Assembly: GCF_026151205.1 (NCBI RefSeq)
Contig: NC_087074.1
Location: 13,603,167 to 13,663,166, forward strand
Source: Bolinopsis microptera
Taxonomy: Eukaryota > Ctenophora > Tentaculata > Lobata > Bolinopsidae
Direction: 5' to 3'
Length of the DNA stretch: 60,000 bases
The position numbers and the translations under genes were made by a program. This document shows, one piece after another, positions 1 to 13,900 of the stretch (the stretch's first letter is position 1; each line of letters starts with the position of its first letter). Below the pieces are notes generated by a model, which saw nothing but the letters and a program-made list of their open reading frames with translations, was not told the origin of the DNA and searched no databases.

Positions 1-1910
1 TATTAATTGTATATAAAACTTGTGCCGGTGCAGTGTAGTACTAGTATGGTGAATACAGTCCCTCGACCCTATTGTTATAGTTATGCGTTCAATGCGGTTC
101 AGGTTGTAGGTTTCTGGCCCCACAGCGTGGGCCGGCAAGATTGTGTCAACCGGTGCCTGCAAAGCTGCAAAATTCAAGTGGTTTTGTGTTTTACCTAAAT
201 ATATCGGCCCAGGCCAGACGATCGAAATTAAATCATACTCGACATTACATTTACCTCATGTAAGGTGAGCCATAAAATTTGTGAAAGATTTTAACTCCCA
301 TACCAGAGCCTCCCAATTTCTACTATTGAATCTTGAAGTTGACACTTGACAGTTGACGAATCCGTAATCAAGTACAAAACTACAAATCAAGCCTTGGTTG
401 TCGTGAACTGTTCGGCGCCTGAAGTTGAATTTCACCGTTGAAATTTTACCTTGACTTCTTCAACGTGACATTTGTAATTCTCAGGCTTGAATTTCGGGTT
501 TAGTAATTGTCTGGTATGTGGTATGAAGTGATGGTATTGGTTAGAGTTGGGTGCATAGCTGGGAAAGTCAGAGAGTGAATTTAAGCTACGTAGTGGTTAT
601 AATTATAGTACTTGTAGTTATGTAGGGCGTGGGTGAATATTTAAAATTGGATCACAGTATCTATAATATAAAAATTCCTAATTCCACATTGCTCAAACAA
701 ATTTGATTTCAAGTGGGTCGCGGCTGTAAAAATAAAATCATTAAAAAACTACGACTCTCAGCTGCTTGGCCCCGCTAAAAGGTTGCAATACCAAATACTA
801 TAATATTAGACCTACAAAGAGTGAAGTAGAAATCAAACCACTGGAACTTTTACTTTACCTAGCTTGCTAGTCTATTGCTCGCTCCTCCCAGTCTCAATGC
901 GAGAATGGAGAAGCTCGAAAAGAGCGCCGCGCATTGCACGCCAGTGACCAGACCCATGGGAGTGGGACTGGTCACTGGAGTGCCAGGTAAACTTTTACTA
1001 TACATTTTTGTTTCTGTTATGCTTTCAATAGTGTTCATAACAAGTAATTACTCTATTTAAAAGAAGCTGTAATTCGATCTTAATTCATTCAGTCCATAAA
1101 CAATACTAATTCATTCATTCTATATAAACATTCCATTCATCATACTCCTACTATAAATCAGTTTCTAAGATTCAAGCCTTAAAGTTAACATTGCAATTAT
1201 ACAATCACTTAATAATATAATTGTGAGCAATAAATGTGGATCACACGGTTGATATACAATTTGTGCTGCTGAATCCAGAGCAAGTTGTCTTATCGACTGA
1301 TATGCTTACTAAAATTAACATCCTAGATGGTATTGGTTTCAATAGAATGCGTTTAACTGTAGCTGTAATACCATTAGAAAAATGTTGTCTACCATAAATT
1401 TAGTCAAAATTTAGACTTAAATTGTTGTAAACCAAATTTATTGAGACAACATTTTTCGGCGACTAATTTGAAAGCAGACCAAAATTTCAGTAGAGCATGT
1501 ATAACATGAATATTATTGAGCTTACACTGCGCTTATAGTTATACTGCGCTTACATTGCATTGAGCTTACATGGCTTAACCAAAATGTTGGTAACTAAATT
1601 TATTGTGAACTAAATTTATTGTGAACTAAATTTATTGTGAACCAAATTTATTTGCCTTAAGGTTCAGATTATTATCAGGGGTTGAAACAATTATTAATAT
1701 TATTATCATCAATATATCATTAAAAATATTACGAACGTTCATAAGTGGACAGTTATCTCATCAAATTCGTGACTGCCATAAAAAAGAAAGATAAATCTTA
1801 TCGGAGGGTAAAGGTCATTCGTATCATCTTACATTCCACTTAATCTCTCTCTCCGGACTCCAATTATAGGAAGTACATCGAAGAGAAGTTGAACTTTATC
1901 TCGATATACT
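1..1910. other. Intergenic region, no gene recognised
   Basis: No coding exon is supported here. Two structures can be seen. A perfect 11-bp inverted repeat (arms 941-951 and 968-978, loop 16 nt) lies in a locally GC-richer stretch that ends with a GT-type donor-like site near 987. It could be the edge of an unrecognised exon. A run of about four copies of a 16-bp unit (gtgaactaaatttatt) occupies about 1591-1653. The rest is AT-rich and unremarkable. Confidence 0.5.
1591..1653. repeat. Short tandem repeat, 16-bp unit
   Basis: About four near-identical copies of a 16-bp AT-rich unit (gtgaactaaatttatt) lie head to tail downstream of the transporter gene. Related single copies are scattered just upstream (about 1420-1445). 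No function is evident. Confidence 0.8.
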
Positions 1911-4900
1911 CTAAGCATAGGTCTCGTGATTTTTGTTATGCATCACGTCCGAGTAGCCAGGTTCCTTGGAAGCGCTGTCCGGCATGAGGGGAGCCAGCCC
2001 GTTCTTATCACTTACTGTCTCCAGCTGAATCAGTACACATGGGTACACGAACATTGCTGCGAAGAAATCCTCGATGGGGTTTCCATTGATGCCATAATGG
2101 CTGCGAATGTTGGCTCTTGCAACAGTGAGGAGAGTAACAAATCCTAGATAGAACACCCATGCTAAAGCGTATATTCCTTCGAGCTTCAACGATTTGTCGA
2201 ATTGGTACACAATCTCCGCTATTATGAGAGCGATCCAGGCTACCCAACATACTGCTGCCATAATGGCAGGTCCAAGGGCGCTCTTCTTGTGGGCTTTGAG
2301 GACATCGTACAAGGTCATTGGTCTGAAAATTAAGTTTGGTTAGGACTTAGGATTTCATTTAAATTTTTGTAGTCGATCTGTCGATGGTAATTTGTATTCA
2401 ATAAGGTTATAGTAAGTTCCTTTTTGATATCTGCTAGTAAAACTGACAAGTTGAAAAATATTTAATCTTAAAACTCACGCAATGAACAAGTTCTTGATGA
2501 ATCCCAACCAAAGTCTGGGTCGTAATGTAGAGAAAGGATCAACTAGAGACACAGCAAAATCGGGACCGTATGGGTTGAGGTCACCGCACTCCATAGCAAG
2601 CGCTCTCCATAACGCAACGGTAACGAAACATAGGATGATCGTGTAAGGAAGACCTGCTGCAACACTAGCGGTCTGAGAGTAGGGACTGTTAATCTTTTCA
2701 GCTTTATTCGGCAGTATCCAGGAAGCCCAAACCACACGGATTAAAAGTAATGTGAGAAAAAATTCTCTATTCCAAATCACTGCTGAAATGATTTTTTTGA
2801 CTCTGTTGATAAGACGGCGATCCTATTTGATAAGACGATTTGATGAATTACCTGTAGAGCCTTGAGAGCGTCAGATCCCCCAGCAACAAGCAGAGCAGTA
2901 GCAGTTGCACCCTCAACCACTGCCCAGAATACACGCTGTGGGATAGGTGGGTCCTGGTCTCCATTCGCGGACATAATGTCTATAACTAAACTACCTGCAA
3001 TGGAAGAATTTAGTAAAATAATAATTCATTTTCGCTGTTGAACTTTTCAAGGACCATAGTTCTTTTTCATTTTTTAGATTTAAGCTAGAAAGTTGAAGGC
3101 CTTTCATAAAACAGGAGATTTAGACTAAGGCTTACTGTTCAAGTTTGAAGGACATTCGATTTCGAAACAACAAATCTTTAGGACAGTATGCACAATTTAC
3201 TCCTCTTGGCCTTATCAGACCAGAAATCCTATGCTATAGTTAAAAAGTAAACGTACCTGAATCAGAACTAGTTACAAAGTAAAGAATGATGCCAGCGAGA
3301 GAAATTACGCAGAGGAAAGGTCCCATGTCACCGTAGGTGGACACCGTTGCAAACCACATCTCCTCACTTGCCATACACGACAGCCTAGCGTGACTCCTGT
3401 TCGAATGTTTTGATTGTCAGAGCTAACTATAACTCAGATCATAATGACAATGAAAGGGTACTTGGGAATGTACCAGTCAATTTTCCCATTCATGCATAAA
3501 TTTAACAATAAGTTGAATTTGACTAAAATTGTTATTGAACTTACTTGTCGTCTCTTGATTTGTACTTTCCGAGCCATCTCTCGTTATCGTTAACGTAACC
3601 CACCACTTCAATGACTGTAGCCGAACTTGTTTCATGAGAATCTATGAATGTCTTCATCAATTTCCACTCACAATCTCCACACGCTATAGACGCATCTTCT
3701 GTTCCTTTACATAACTTCAAATTACTTTTTGATAACTGTACTCCGTTTAAGTTCATGTCCCACCCAGCATCTGTAAACTGAAAGAGTCGTACATTTAACA
3801 CCTGATGCTCTGACCGACAAACACATGCTTTAATAAACACGTGTTAATGTAAGTTAATTCTTGTATAGTCAACAGTAAAACCAGATGCTGTAATCGTTAT
3901 GTGACGAATGTTCCCTCATGAAATATGCACCTTTCGTCCAGGTGTATTGAGTAGTATTAACCGATAACTTACATTAGCACTATTCCACGCCAAAACAGTG
4001 CTATTAAATTTAGGGCAGCAAAGTCCCTCTGCTGCTGCTAGCCGCTCTGTCTTGATGGCTGCTCCCCCGAATATGGTCAGCCACATGAAGGTGTAAATCA
4101 TGGGAGCGGTCAGTGTTCCTGTGCAGCAGTATTGTTAGGGATATTGTTATTATTCTTACCGCTCTACCACTTTCTCCCAGGAAGTAGGAAATCGGTGATC
4201 AACCGCTTACTTACTAGGGTCGATCAAGTTCCATGAATTCATCATAATTTTGTTGAATATCATATTCAAAATATGCGAATGCCATTTAATTTAAGTACCT
4301 GATCAGGGCACTCATTAAGTAAGATAAAGGCCGACGTACCGTTGATGAATTGTCTGATCGTCCTGCCCCGAGATATTTTAGCAATGAACATTCCAACGAA
4401 TGGTGACCATGAGATCCACCATCCCCAGTAGAAGATAGTCCAACCGTCCATCCATCCTTCAGGTCCATCACCCTCTCCGTCAGCATACACTCTACCTGCC
4501 AATATTCCATGTTAAAATTTTGTCGTGTTTATGTGCTATTTTCTTAGAACTCCTTTTTCGCTCCTCTAAATACTTTTTATAGTAAAACAGCAAATCTTAC
4601 TCTGTGTTTCAGTTCGGCTACAAAATATGTCGACAATGTTCTCAAACCAACTAAGACTGTACCTCTATCAGCAGCACCAAACGATTTGGTGCTCAGTTCA
4701 AATGCATCACAGTGGAAGCCTAGCTGCATTATCCATTGAATGTAGAATCCAATACTTTGACAATACAAGTTTAGTATGTACCTGGGAGAATTATTCGTAT
4801 AAAAACATTGATGTTTACATTAAAATTATTCGTTAAACCTGTCGTCCAAACGTCATGATGATATAAAATGTTTTAATTCAAAATGGTGACTGTAAATATC

Positions 4901-6472
4901 AATCATAAATATGAAATGAACCTAATTTCGCATACCATGTATCCTCAAGGAAGAGCACCAACAACATGATGACCATGCCAATACCAAAGCAGATCTCCGA
5001 GAGTCGTCTGATACCCACTCCTACTCCAGTAATGACGGACGTGGTTGCCACGAGAGTGATCGCCCAAATGATGATGACCTGGTTTTGAGTGTTCACCTCA
5101 ATGTCCTCATTCAGGAAGTTCAATCCTAGGATATAACAGTGTTGGTTATTCGTATTTTTTTGCTATCTTTTCAAATTAGATTATCATTTTAGCTCTTAAA
5201 GTGAGTTGATTGAAAACATCTTACTGCCAGCAATTTTAAATATAATTTAAATTATTCGTTGAGAAAGAATACTGACCTTTGTTGACCTGCATAGTGCCGA
5301 GCCCCAAAGATGTGCACACTCCGAAAAGGGTGGTCAGGATAGAGAAAATATCAATAATATCACCCATCCACCCGTAAATTCTATCACCAATCAGTGGGTA
5401 AAAACACGACTTCATCGTCATCGGCATTCCCTTTCTGAAAGTCAGGAATCCTAGAATAATTCCAATCATGACATACACGATCCAGCCGTGGATACCCCAA
5501 TGGAAGAATGTGACATTCATGGCCCACTGCGCCACCTCGTTGTCCGGCATGTATTTATCGCTGGTGTAACGGTTGGGTCCGATATAATGCCAAAGAGGTT
5601 CTGCTACTCCAAAGAAGAAGAGACCGACACCAACTCCGCAAGCAAACAACATAGCAAACCACGTGCCGTCGTTGTACTCTGGTTTCTCGTCGTCTTGTCC
5701 TGAATAGACAGTTGTTAAAGGTATTTAAATTATTGCTTACTGTGTTGATGACAGAATATATTGGGTCACAGCATTCAATGCCACAAACAATATGTAATAT
5801 AGAATTGAGCTTACCTAGCTTAAGTTGCCCATACTTGCTGAAGTATATGGCAATGATAACCACCGCCCAAACATCCTGAGAGCCAACATAGAGCCAAGTA
5901 AAGGTACGGGTGATCCAGGTCTTAGCTGATCCGAACGAATCCAGGGCATCTGAGGAGATATTTGATTTTTTAATAATAATTTATTAATAGATCTCTGTTT
6001 ATTTCGAATCAGCAGTTTCTATTGAAAGTAGAACCCGTCACCAAACTTTCGTGAAAGTTTCGGAACGGAACCTTTCACAAATGAAAAACGCTCAGTCAAA
6101 TAAAACCCCTTGGGATCCCCTCAATTCCATAATTGCAAAATGTCTCGCAAAATTCATACTAGTTAATTAAATTCCGAAATTGAAATACTTACGATCTCGT
6201 TCTAAGATACACCACAGAATAAAAGCGATGATAACAAGAATGCTAGAAATGGTAACAATAGGATTTAACTTCAGTTTAATAGGTCCGCATTCAGCCTTAA
6301 ACCACACACTCTTATCCTTGATTTTAGCTCCTTTCCATGTTGGTCGGGGTGGTGGGTCCACTGACGGCTCCGTTATCTCATACGGAGGAGCCTCTTTCCC
6401 TGCCATCGCACTAGAATCAGCTGGCGGAATGGAGGTGTTATCAAACTTTGTTGGATGTGGTTTTACTTGCAT
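1911..6472 (-). CDS. BCCT-family (betaine/choline/carnitine-type) transporter, 12 exons
   Basis: This is a plasma-membrane secondary transporter of the BCCT family, which moves glycine betaine, choline, carnitine or related quaternary ammonium solutes. Exons in coding order: 6472-6193, 5949-5815, 5699-5277, 5125-4936, 4781-4663, 4495-4340, 4118-3973, 3777-3545, 3396-3257, 2994-2852, 2672-2479, 2322-1911. All introns are GT-AG with consistent phases and give 856 residues. Family marks: the GxGxG motif (CGVGVG) in the third exon, which in BetP goes with sodium coupling; the FHWGIHGW segment; and the family signature [10 protein letters not shown] followed by [10 protein letters not shown] in exon 6. 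About 80 cytoplasmic residues precede the first membrane segment. Exons 7-8 add a cysteine-containing hydrophilic insert of roughly 90 residues that bacterial members lack. The start at 6472 is preceded by a good acceptor (near 6489), so a 5'UTR exon probably lies upstream. The substrate cannot be read from sequence. Confidence 0.93.
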
Positions 6473-6659
6473 TAAATGGCGCTTTTCTGAACAAACGAAT
6501 GCGAATACAAAAATTGAAATAGGAGTATGCGTGTGATGCGTATAACTATAAGATCGGTGAGGCGTAGCACCGCCGGTGTGATTGGACCAATTATTGATTG
6601 GTTGTATCGTAAATTTCGCATGGAGGGCTTTTTCAGCCAATAATGTTTTCGCATGCAAA

Positions 6660-6979
6660 ACGTTGTAAGGATAAATTCAGTCAGGAGAATTCAACATGTA
6701 ATCCTGTATCAGTATCATATCAACGATCAAGTCCGGTCAAATCAAAAACATTTGATTACTCATTACTTGTATAATAGTCATGCGTTACATTAGCTGACGA
6801 TGTATTGGGGTTGTGAGCAAAGTTGGTTCGTGCGCACTTTACGCACTTTTAAAACACAACGCAACTTACGCACGAAACAACTTAAAGTCACGCACTTTCA
6901 GTACCTTTAGGTACGTTTTACCAAACAAACTTATACAGTACACTGCACATATAGGTACTATTGGCCAGAACAACACTAG

Positions 6980-7018
<39 letters not shown>

Positions 7019-8604
7019 ATAACAAGCATTTAATCCAGGAACTGCTATGAAAGCTCTGAACTGTTTTTTGTAAAAATGGAACTATATAGTTGTGGGTTTA
7101 TATCTTGTTCTAGACAACAAACTACAAAATACAATAAACAAACGAGAATTTAGCACTGATGAGTGAACGAAAGACGTGATGTGAAGCCCAGATTTCCGGG
7201 TCTTTATTTGATACCCATTAGCGGTAACGGCACTGCATTGTTTATTTAAGGTGGGATTTTCGAACATGAGCCAATGTTTGTACAAGAACATATGTTTGCA
7301 CAAGAAAGAATATTTGTCTGAGATCTTAATCGTGCACGTTAACGATCGCTAACGATATCTACTAATGCTATGGCTGCTAACGATAACCGGGTAGTTAGCT
7401 GAAACCTAAGAGTAAGACTGGTAAAGCCACTGTATTAACCATCAATCTGAAAAATTAAGAATAAAATCCAATTTGTAGTTGTTGATAGGTCATATGCGGT
7501 TCGGTTAAGGCACACAAAGGCTCTGAAATTATAATATGAATTACAATATAAAATATACATTATACAAACGGCTCCGAAATTATATTCTAAATCTCAAGAT
7601 ACAAAAAAATGAAAGGTAAACATTTCACCCAGGCCTCTTTAACCAGGGTTAAGTCTTCTAATTTATAGGGTTAAACCTACAGCTACCTCGCACCAGATCA
7701 CCCGTCCATACATCAGTTCAGGTATTGTGGCACGTTTATCTCACCTTTGTTACCAGCCTTAATCCTGTTTGCAAATGATCCAGAATGGGACATTCCTTAT
7801 TCCATCGGATCTATTCGTAGCCTTGATATGATTAGCTATATTATATAGTTCACGTTTAAGACGTGAAGCTGCAAAAGCTCACCTTGCACTTGCACTGTGC
7901 TTTCAGTTTGTACGTGGCTGATTTAACTCCCACCACCATTTTTAAACCATCTAACTGCTAAATGAAACTTGCTTTATGAAAATAAAATGTCAGAAAGATT
8001 TAAAATCAAAGGACCACATCACATATGGGAACATTGGAAGGTTTAAGCATTGACTCTACGAGACTTGCGTGTTGAAGACAAGCTAAGTGTACGGATATAA
8101 GCTGTTTGCTTGACAGTTGACAACACTGTAGTGGCAAAACAGTAGTGTCCTAAAGTTAACCTATATCTCCTTCATTTTCTATTTAAAAAGTCAGATTTAA
8201 CATCTTGTTGTTACTTGTTAACTGCTTCAAGATTTAGAGTAAAAGAAGTTACTCTCCAGAGGATTGTTTAAAATATGTCCCTGCAAGAAAACACGCCACA
8301 CACCCTTACGGCTTACATGGACAGGATCAGTAGAACTAGATACGTACTGGTGCACTTCGATTTTCTATTTTAAGATCGAGCAAAAAAATGTTCCTGTTGA
8401 ATAACAATTTGGTCTAAAATTGTATTGTATTAAGCTCTGATATACTTGCACACGAATAAGTTAACAAAATGTTTTGTTATTTTGTTAAGCATGGATTAAA
8501 CAAACAACTATTTAGGAAACTTAAGGCCCTGTTTTGGTGTATGCCCCCTTATAGGGCCTGTTCATATAAGAAATGTTTCACAGGTTTATTAATATTAATA
8601 AAAC
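6660..8604. other. Non-coding upstream region
   Basis: This is the 5' flank of the transporter gene plus intergenic DNA. It holds an ACT/TAC trinucleotide microsatellite (about 6979-7018) and otherwise AT-rich sequence without splice-flanked coding potential. The transporter's promoter and a possible 5'UTR exon should lie in its left part. Confidence 0.5.
6979..7018. repeat. (TAC)n microsatellite
   Basis: About 13 uninterrupted copies of the trinucleotide TAC. The apparent poly-tyrosine reading frame across it is an artefact of the repeat. Confidence 0.95.
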
Positions 8605-9075
8605 CAGTAATCGACCGGGATTCCCGGCGCCGTGAAATCCCGGCGCCGGGGGAGCTATTTCTTCCCGGCCCCGGCCGATTTTCAATTTTTGCCGGGAATT
8701 TGGCCGGGAATTTTTGATCGAAATCGGCCTAAAACTTTCATATAAATCTTAAAATGGGTTTTCAATTTTGAAAGGATGATGTCCAGAGTGCCAACTTTTA
8801 TTTACTATTTCAGCTGAACAAAATTATTTTACCAAAATATATATGAAATCTAATTACCTTCTAAACTGTTCAATTGATACGAACATTATATTGCCATGTT
8901 AAAATAAGTTCAGATCCTAAGTCCTGAAAAGTTCTAACTTGGCCGTGGATTTATTAAATTCACGGCCCCGGCCCCGGCCAAATTCCAGAACGGCCAATTC
9001 CCGGCCCCGGCAAAATTTGGACATTCCCGGCCCCGGCCCCGGCCCCGGCCAAATCCTACCCCCGGTCGTTTACTG
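8605..9075. mobile_element. Non-autonomous hAT-type element with 8-bp target duplication
   Basis: A 471-bp element has terminal inverted repeats beginning CAGTA (left CAGTAATCGACCGGG, right complement CAGTAAACGACCGGG, 14 of 15 matching). Perfect 8-bp direct repeats AATAAAAC flank it at 8597-8604 and 9076-9083. An 8-bp duplication with CAG-type ends is the hallmark of the hAT superfamily. The element has no transposase reading frame. Both ends are packed with CCGGCC/CCCGGC clusters (8628-8712 and 8960-9060), giving very GC-rich, self-complementary subterminal regions around an AT-rich middle. The intact duplication and ends suggest a fairly recent insertion. Confidence 0.88.
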
Positions 9076-9083
9076 AATAAAAC

Positions 9084-10763
9084 TAAAAGCAACATGATCT
9101 TGCGATGTTGCAGAATTGTAAGAACCCCGTTTCATTTCAATTTTACCGAAGAAGAAAAAGTTATTCATTCGGAATTTACACTAGCACCGAACTTAAACTA
9201 ACACAATGAACATTGTTTGATGAGAGTCCTGTCTGGGTCTCTTACAGTAGTCAGTATATGGTACGTTATCATTTAATTTGAGATTCAATCAGCCTCAACT
9301 CTATATATTATATATATATACTCGACTCTATCGTTCTGAAGCAGCTCCCCAATGGCCAATATATGGTATAATAAAGTCTTGGAAGGGGAAGGTATGTCAT
9401 TTCATCATCTCTATTTTTGGAACATTTTAAAGCAGGTTTATCTTGCTTTTTCGGTGGGAAAACGTAAAGATGGACATATCAAGCTTGTTTAATGTACAAA
9501 ATACAAGTAATCAGGGTTGATTAAGAAATACAAGCTGTGCATGTCGCGTCTAACATTTCAAACCATAACAATCAATAAAATGTGTACAAATAATGTCAAG
9601 GGGACATTAGTGGATGAACCGTGTAATAATCGGCCTGTCAAATTTAGAAGTTTTAATATCTGACACAGTTAGTGGACTAAATTTGGCATGTGTCACGAAC
9701 CTGGGACCTGGCAGGCTCAAAGATCTCGAATAATGACGGGAACTCTAAATTAATATCTCGGAGAGCACATGAATATTTGCAAGGATCTTACGTTTCGCTA
9801 TCCCTTAAATACAATATCGGTGTAAAAGCAAATTGTGAAATAACGATACAGTAATTGGCCTACATTACCAGCCACAAACAACAATTAACCACAAGCCTGT
9901 CTGAGTGCTGGACATTATAATAATGTTAGATATATCTAATGACAAAGCCATGCTCCCGCATGCATCACTTTAAGTTACATGTCACGTTACTAAAATGGCT
10001 CCACTTTTCATCGCCTTATATTGGAATCCGGCTCGGAACTCAGGCCCGAGTACACCCGCGAGTGCAACCACCAATTTGCGGCTTTTGTTAAACCTTGCTA
10101 GGAGGGCATGGTGGTTTATTGTGACACGTAATAAAGGGGATAAGGAGAGATACCTTGCTCTTGTGATGTAATTTATACAGCAATCTTTACAGTACAGCAC
10201 TGTGCAAGTTTAACATCAATAGTCAACACCCTAAGTAAATTTTGCTAGTTGCAATTTTAAAATCTAAATTTATATGGGCATTGGACAGGTAATTCAATAT
10301 TCACTAGTCCATATTTTTTGTTAAAATTCTAGTTAGCCAACTAGGTCAGCAAAGAGTATTTATAGCAGAATAAAGTATAAACGCGGCTCACTTCACTTAC
10401 ACTTACAGAAGCGGATCTTACTATGGATTCACGGCTTTTTTGCCCTCTAATTTTTATCTCATAATGTTTTAACCGTGACAATTAAAACCTTTAGTAGAAT
10501 CCTAGAGTTCCTGATATGCAAACCCTTAACTTGAAACCCTATTTCAAACTGCACCAGGGGTACAATTTTGAACTTTGAAGGTTAAGAAATTTTCATTATG
10601 CTTTTTGTTATTACATTTTCAGCTTAAAACTATACAAAAATTGAATTCAAAACTAGATTCAATACAAAATTAGATTCAATACAACATAATGACGAAAAAA
10701 TTAAATATAACATCAGATGTCTTGGGTTAAACTAAAGGGACCAGTAGCTCTATTCATATAACA
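9084..10763. other. Intergenic, no gene recognised
   Basis: AT-rich sequence with a short (TA)n run near 9303-9322. No conserved coding segment or RNA gene was seen on either strand. Confidence 0.5.
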
Positions 10764-10921
10764 AGGGGTCTTTCACATATCAAGTAATCATACGAGGGGG
10801 GGTGGGTTTCCAAATGATTACGCTAGTGTAATTTTGACACAATAGCTATGTGTAAAACTGATTACGGAGGGGGGTTAAAAATTGTTCAAAAAGTGATTAC
10901 GTAATATGTGAACGACCCCTA
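10764..10921. mobile_element. Short MITE with 27-bp inverted ends
   Basis: A 158-bp sequence is bounded by inverted repeats of 27 bp (24 matching), each end beginning AGGGGTC and containing a TTCACATAT core. The interior has runs of G next to a TTAAAAATTGTTCAAAAAG-like stretch. Degenerate single-ended relatives occur near 38345-38385 and near 43680-43712, so it is a dispersed family in this genome. No convincing target duplication was found, so the superfamily is not assigned. Confidence 0.75.
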
Positions 10922-13900
10922 AACTTAAAGATCACATTGGGCTGAAATGGCGGAATAGGCAAAATGTCTCGTTGCACATGGTGACATGGTATCCGACTAA
11001 ATTTAGATGTTGAACAGCAAACGGCAAATGTTGTGCGAAAAACGTCCAGAAGTCTTATTACTTATAGTAATAGTTAAGGTTGAGACAATGCAACCTTTTC
11101 GAATTCAACAATTGGAACGTTGAGTGTGGAATGTTGAGTGTGGAATATTGAATGCTTTTAATAAAAACAATTCGTTACGGTTGAATTCTCATCCAACGAT
11201 ATCATTACAGCAGACGGTGCCCTTGGTCATTGATACTCCGAAACAGACGATAATAATTAGCTTGTTCTACTATTAATAGCACAATAATAATATTTAATTC
11301 AATGGAATTGATAGTGCACTACTAACTGTATACTAAGACATTATTAAGCTTAAATTCTAATCCACAAGTTGTAAAAAGCGAGGATATAAACTATAAAGAC
11401 CACACTGGCCTATAACTGCTGTCTTCAACCTGAACACATGCTTGAACTTCAAGCTGTATAATCGTTTCTTCAAGCAGCTATTCAGTTATGTAAACAAGTG
11501 GCTTGTATCTGATAGCAACTGATAGCTTTTTTAAGGGATAAAGTAAACATCTGATCGGGGAAATTGCGCTGCAAACTAAAACAGTAGTTCGCGTGTAGCA
11601 TTCTGTAGAGGAGCAAAACATTTCGAGCTATGTCTTACTAGTATTTGGCTAAATCTGGAGGTACGGCTTCAATCTGATAAATAACTGAGAGTTTAAAATT
11701 ATTTGTCCTTAGTCAATCGAGCCGTCGAGGGCCCAACACTGCTAAGGCAAATTGAGACATCGAATACATGACACCTGACTTATTAAATCATACAAAAGCA
11801 TCAAAGATACCCTACCTACTTAACGAAACTGTAGTAATACTACTTTAGGTTTACGTTCCAAAGCTGTTGTATTAACAAAATAAGAAATCTCTACTATGGC
11901 ATTATCAAGATTTTCATTTCTCAGACTTCAATGTCACATTGGCCTTTTCTTACTTAACTTAGCTTTTCTCAGAATCCATGAGCACAAAAATTAAAAATTA
12001 AAAAAGAGAAATACGACATGAGACTTGAACCACAAGTACTACGAAAGATCTGCATTCTGCAAGAAATGAAAATGATAAACAGGATTAAACTAGTCTAAGT
12101 GTTGTAACAACAATCGTAATGTCAGACTGAAAGAATAAATAAATTACTAGAAGCCAGAAGGAATTATAACGTTATATAATAACCAAAGCGACCTTGAATC
12201 ATCACAACTAGCTCAAATATGCCTGGAGTGTGTAAACTTTAAAAGATAGGTACTAGACTGGCTTTTAGTCAATTAGATGTTTTCACTTAACCCCTGTCGC
12301 ACTCCTGCAAAATAATCCAATGTTGATGATATCGATACTATTACTATACATCACACCTGACAAAAAGGCTTTGATGGGTCTTATTATAGGTTTCATGTCT
12401 AAAAAAATCAATATCTACAGTGTTTACTCAATCAAAAAGCTATAATCAGACGGAGCGAATCATTTCTATTAAAACAAACGAACAAAGTTGTTATTGATGA
12501 TCACATATCTATCCTAGTATTCCAGGCGCTCCTGAGGTCGTTATACTTATAAGTTATATCTACATTTGATCGTCTCCATATTATTATGTCCATCAACCAT
12601 ACATTCCTCTAATCTAATTGCAGAACTGCCTTATATGTATCCCTAATGATCTGTCAACTATGACGCGGAGATTAATTTAGTTCATTTTTCACCGAGAATA
12701 GAATAAACATCGCTGGATCCTGTTCACAGCAAATCAGAGCCCCATTGCATGACAAGTTCAATGTTTTATGCCTGAGTCTTGGACCCTTCATGACTATTCC
12801 TCCACCGAAGTTTGTCGTTGCCTTCGAAATATTTTTTGTCAAAAGTGATCAAACTGCATGAAACGTAAAGATTGAACAAGAATTTCGCCGCGGTTAAACC
12901 ACGCACGATCAATTTTCCCTACGATATACTTGTAGTACTAGTTGTAGCATTAATTCTTTCGAGTGAAAAGTTTGACTGAAAAAAAAGGGGTCCTATAAAC
13001 ATTTTAGAGTAAAGCACTGTTTACAGAAGTCGCCTCACAGGTAGTTAAAGCTTCCATACCAAAACATTTTTAGCAGAGAGTATATGCCTAAACTTCCTAT
13101 CTATCACATCCTAAAGCGATTTTAGCAGCAGAGGTCGGTAGCCAGAGCTACAGAGACAAAAAGGCAATCCTGTATTATAGCACTTACGAAAATGACCCAG
13201 AAGGAACTGCTGGTGAGCCACATAAACGGCACCCTACCGAGATCCCTGATGATCCGTTTTGGCTGTACTCTCGGTTATATTTCTAGGGTAGTCACATGAC
13301 TAAATGTTTGTTGTCTGATAGGTGTCAAAGCCCCTAGGATTAGACATAACACCCAAAAATGGGAAGTCGTGAGCAAATTCGAAAATATGTATAATCTTGA
13401 CTCAACGCTATATTTTGCTATCGTCGAAAAGAAGTATTTCGGTCTGACTGGTGTCCATACGTCAAAAAGTAGGGAATTTTATGCTTAAGACGAGGGTTCA
13501 ACACCAATCAGCGTAGCTAAAACCAGTAAGAAGATATTTGAGCTCAAAACCGCCTGAGGGGTAAAATTTTACCGTGTGAAAGATCTAGGCTAGGTCAAAC
13601 TATCGGCTTTAGCATGGTCTATAATGGTACCACGTAAAAATCAAAGTGCTTGGAGCCTTGCCTGGTGTTGCTCCTACAAGAAAATATCCCCAAAGGGTGG
13701 AAGATGATTCGTTAGTATGTGGCTATAAGATCGTATTTTTCTGCGAAAACCACATCTGTACTTGCAGCCTATAGGATTAATTTCGTCCCAAAAGTGATCG
13801 ACCAAAGTAAATTTTGACAATCTCAACCCATAGAGGACCTCTTTAGAGTCCTGGCAACACATGTACAATGTACATTGTACATGCCCAGAATATGGCTAGT

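Noticed and set aside
2737-2782. Exon 11 of the transporter starting at the CAG near 2783
   Set aside because: Joining there puts a stop directly after the junction. The acceptor at 2673 restores the conserved [12 protein letters not shown] reading.
6473-6658. N-terminal extension of the transporter to the ATG at 6658
   Set aside because: The extra residues show no family similarity, and a good pyrimidine tract plus CAG acceptor lies just before the start chosen at 6472, so the extension is more likely intron or UTR.
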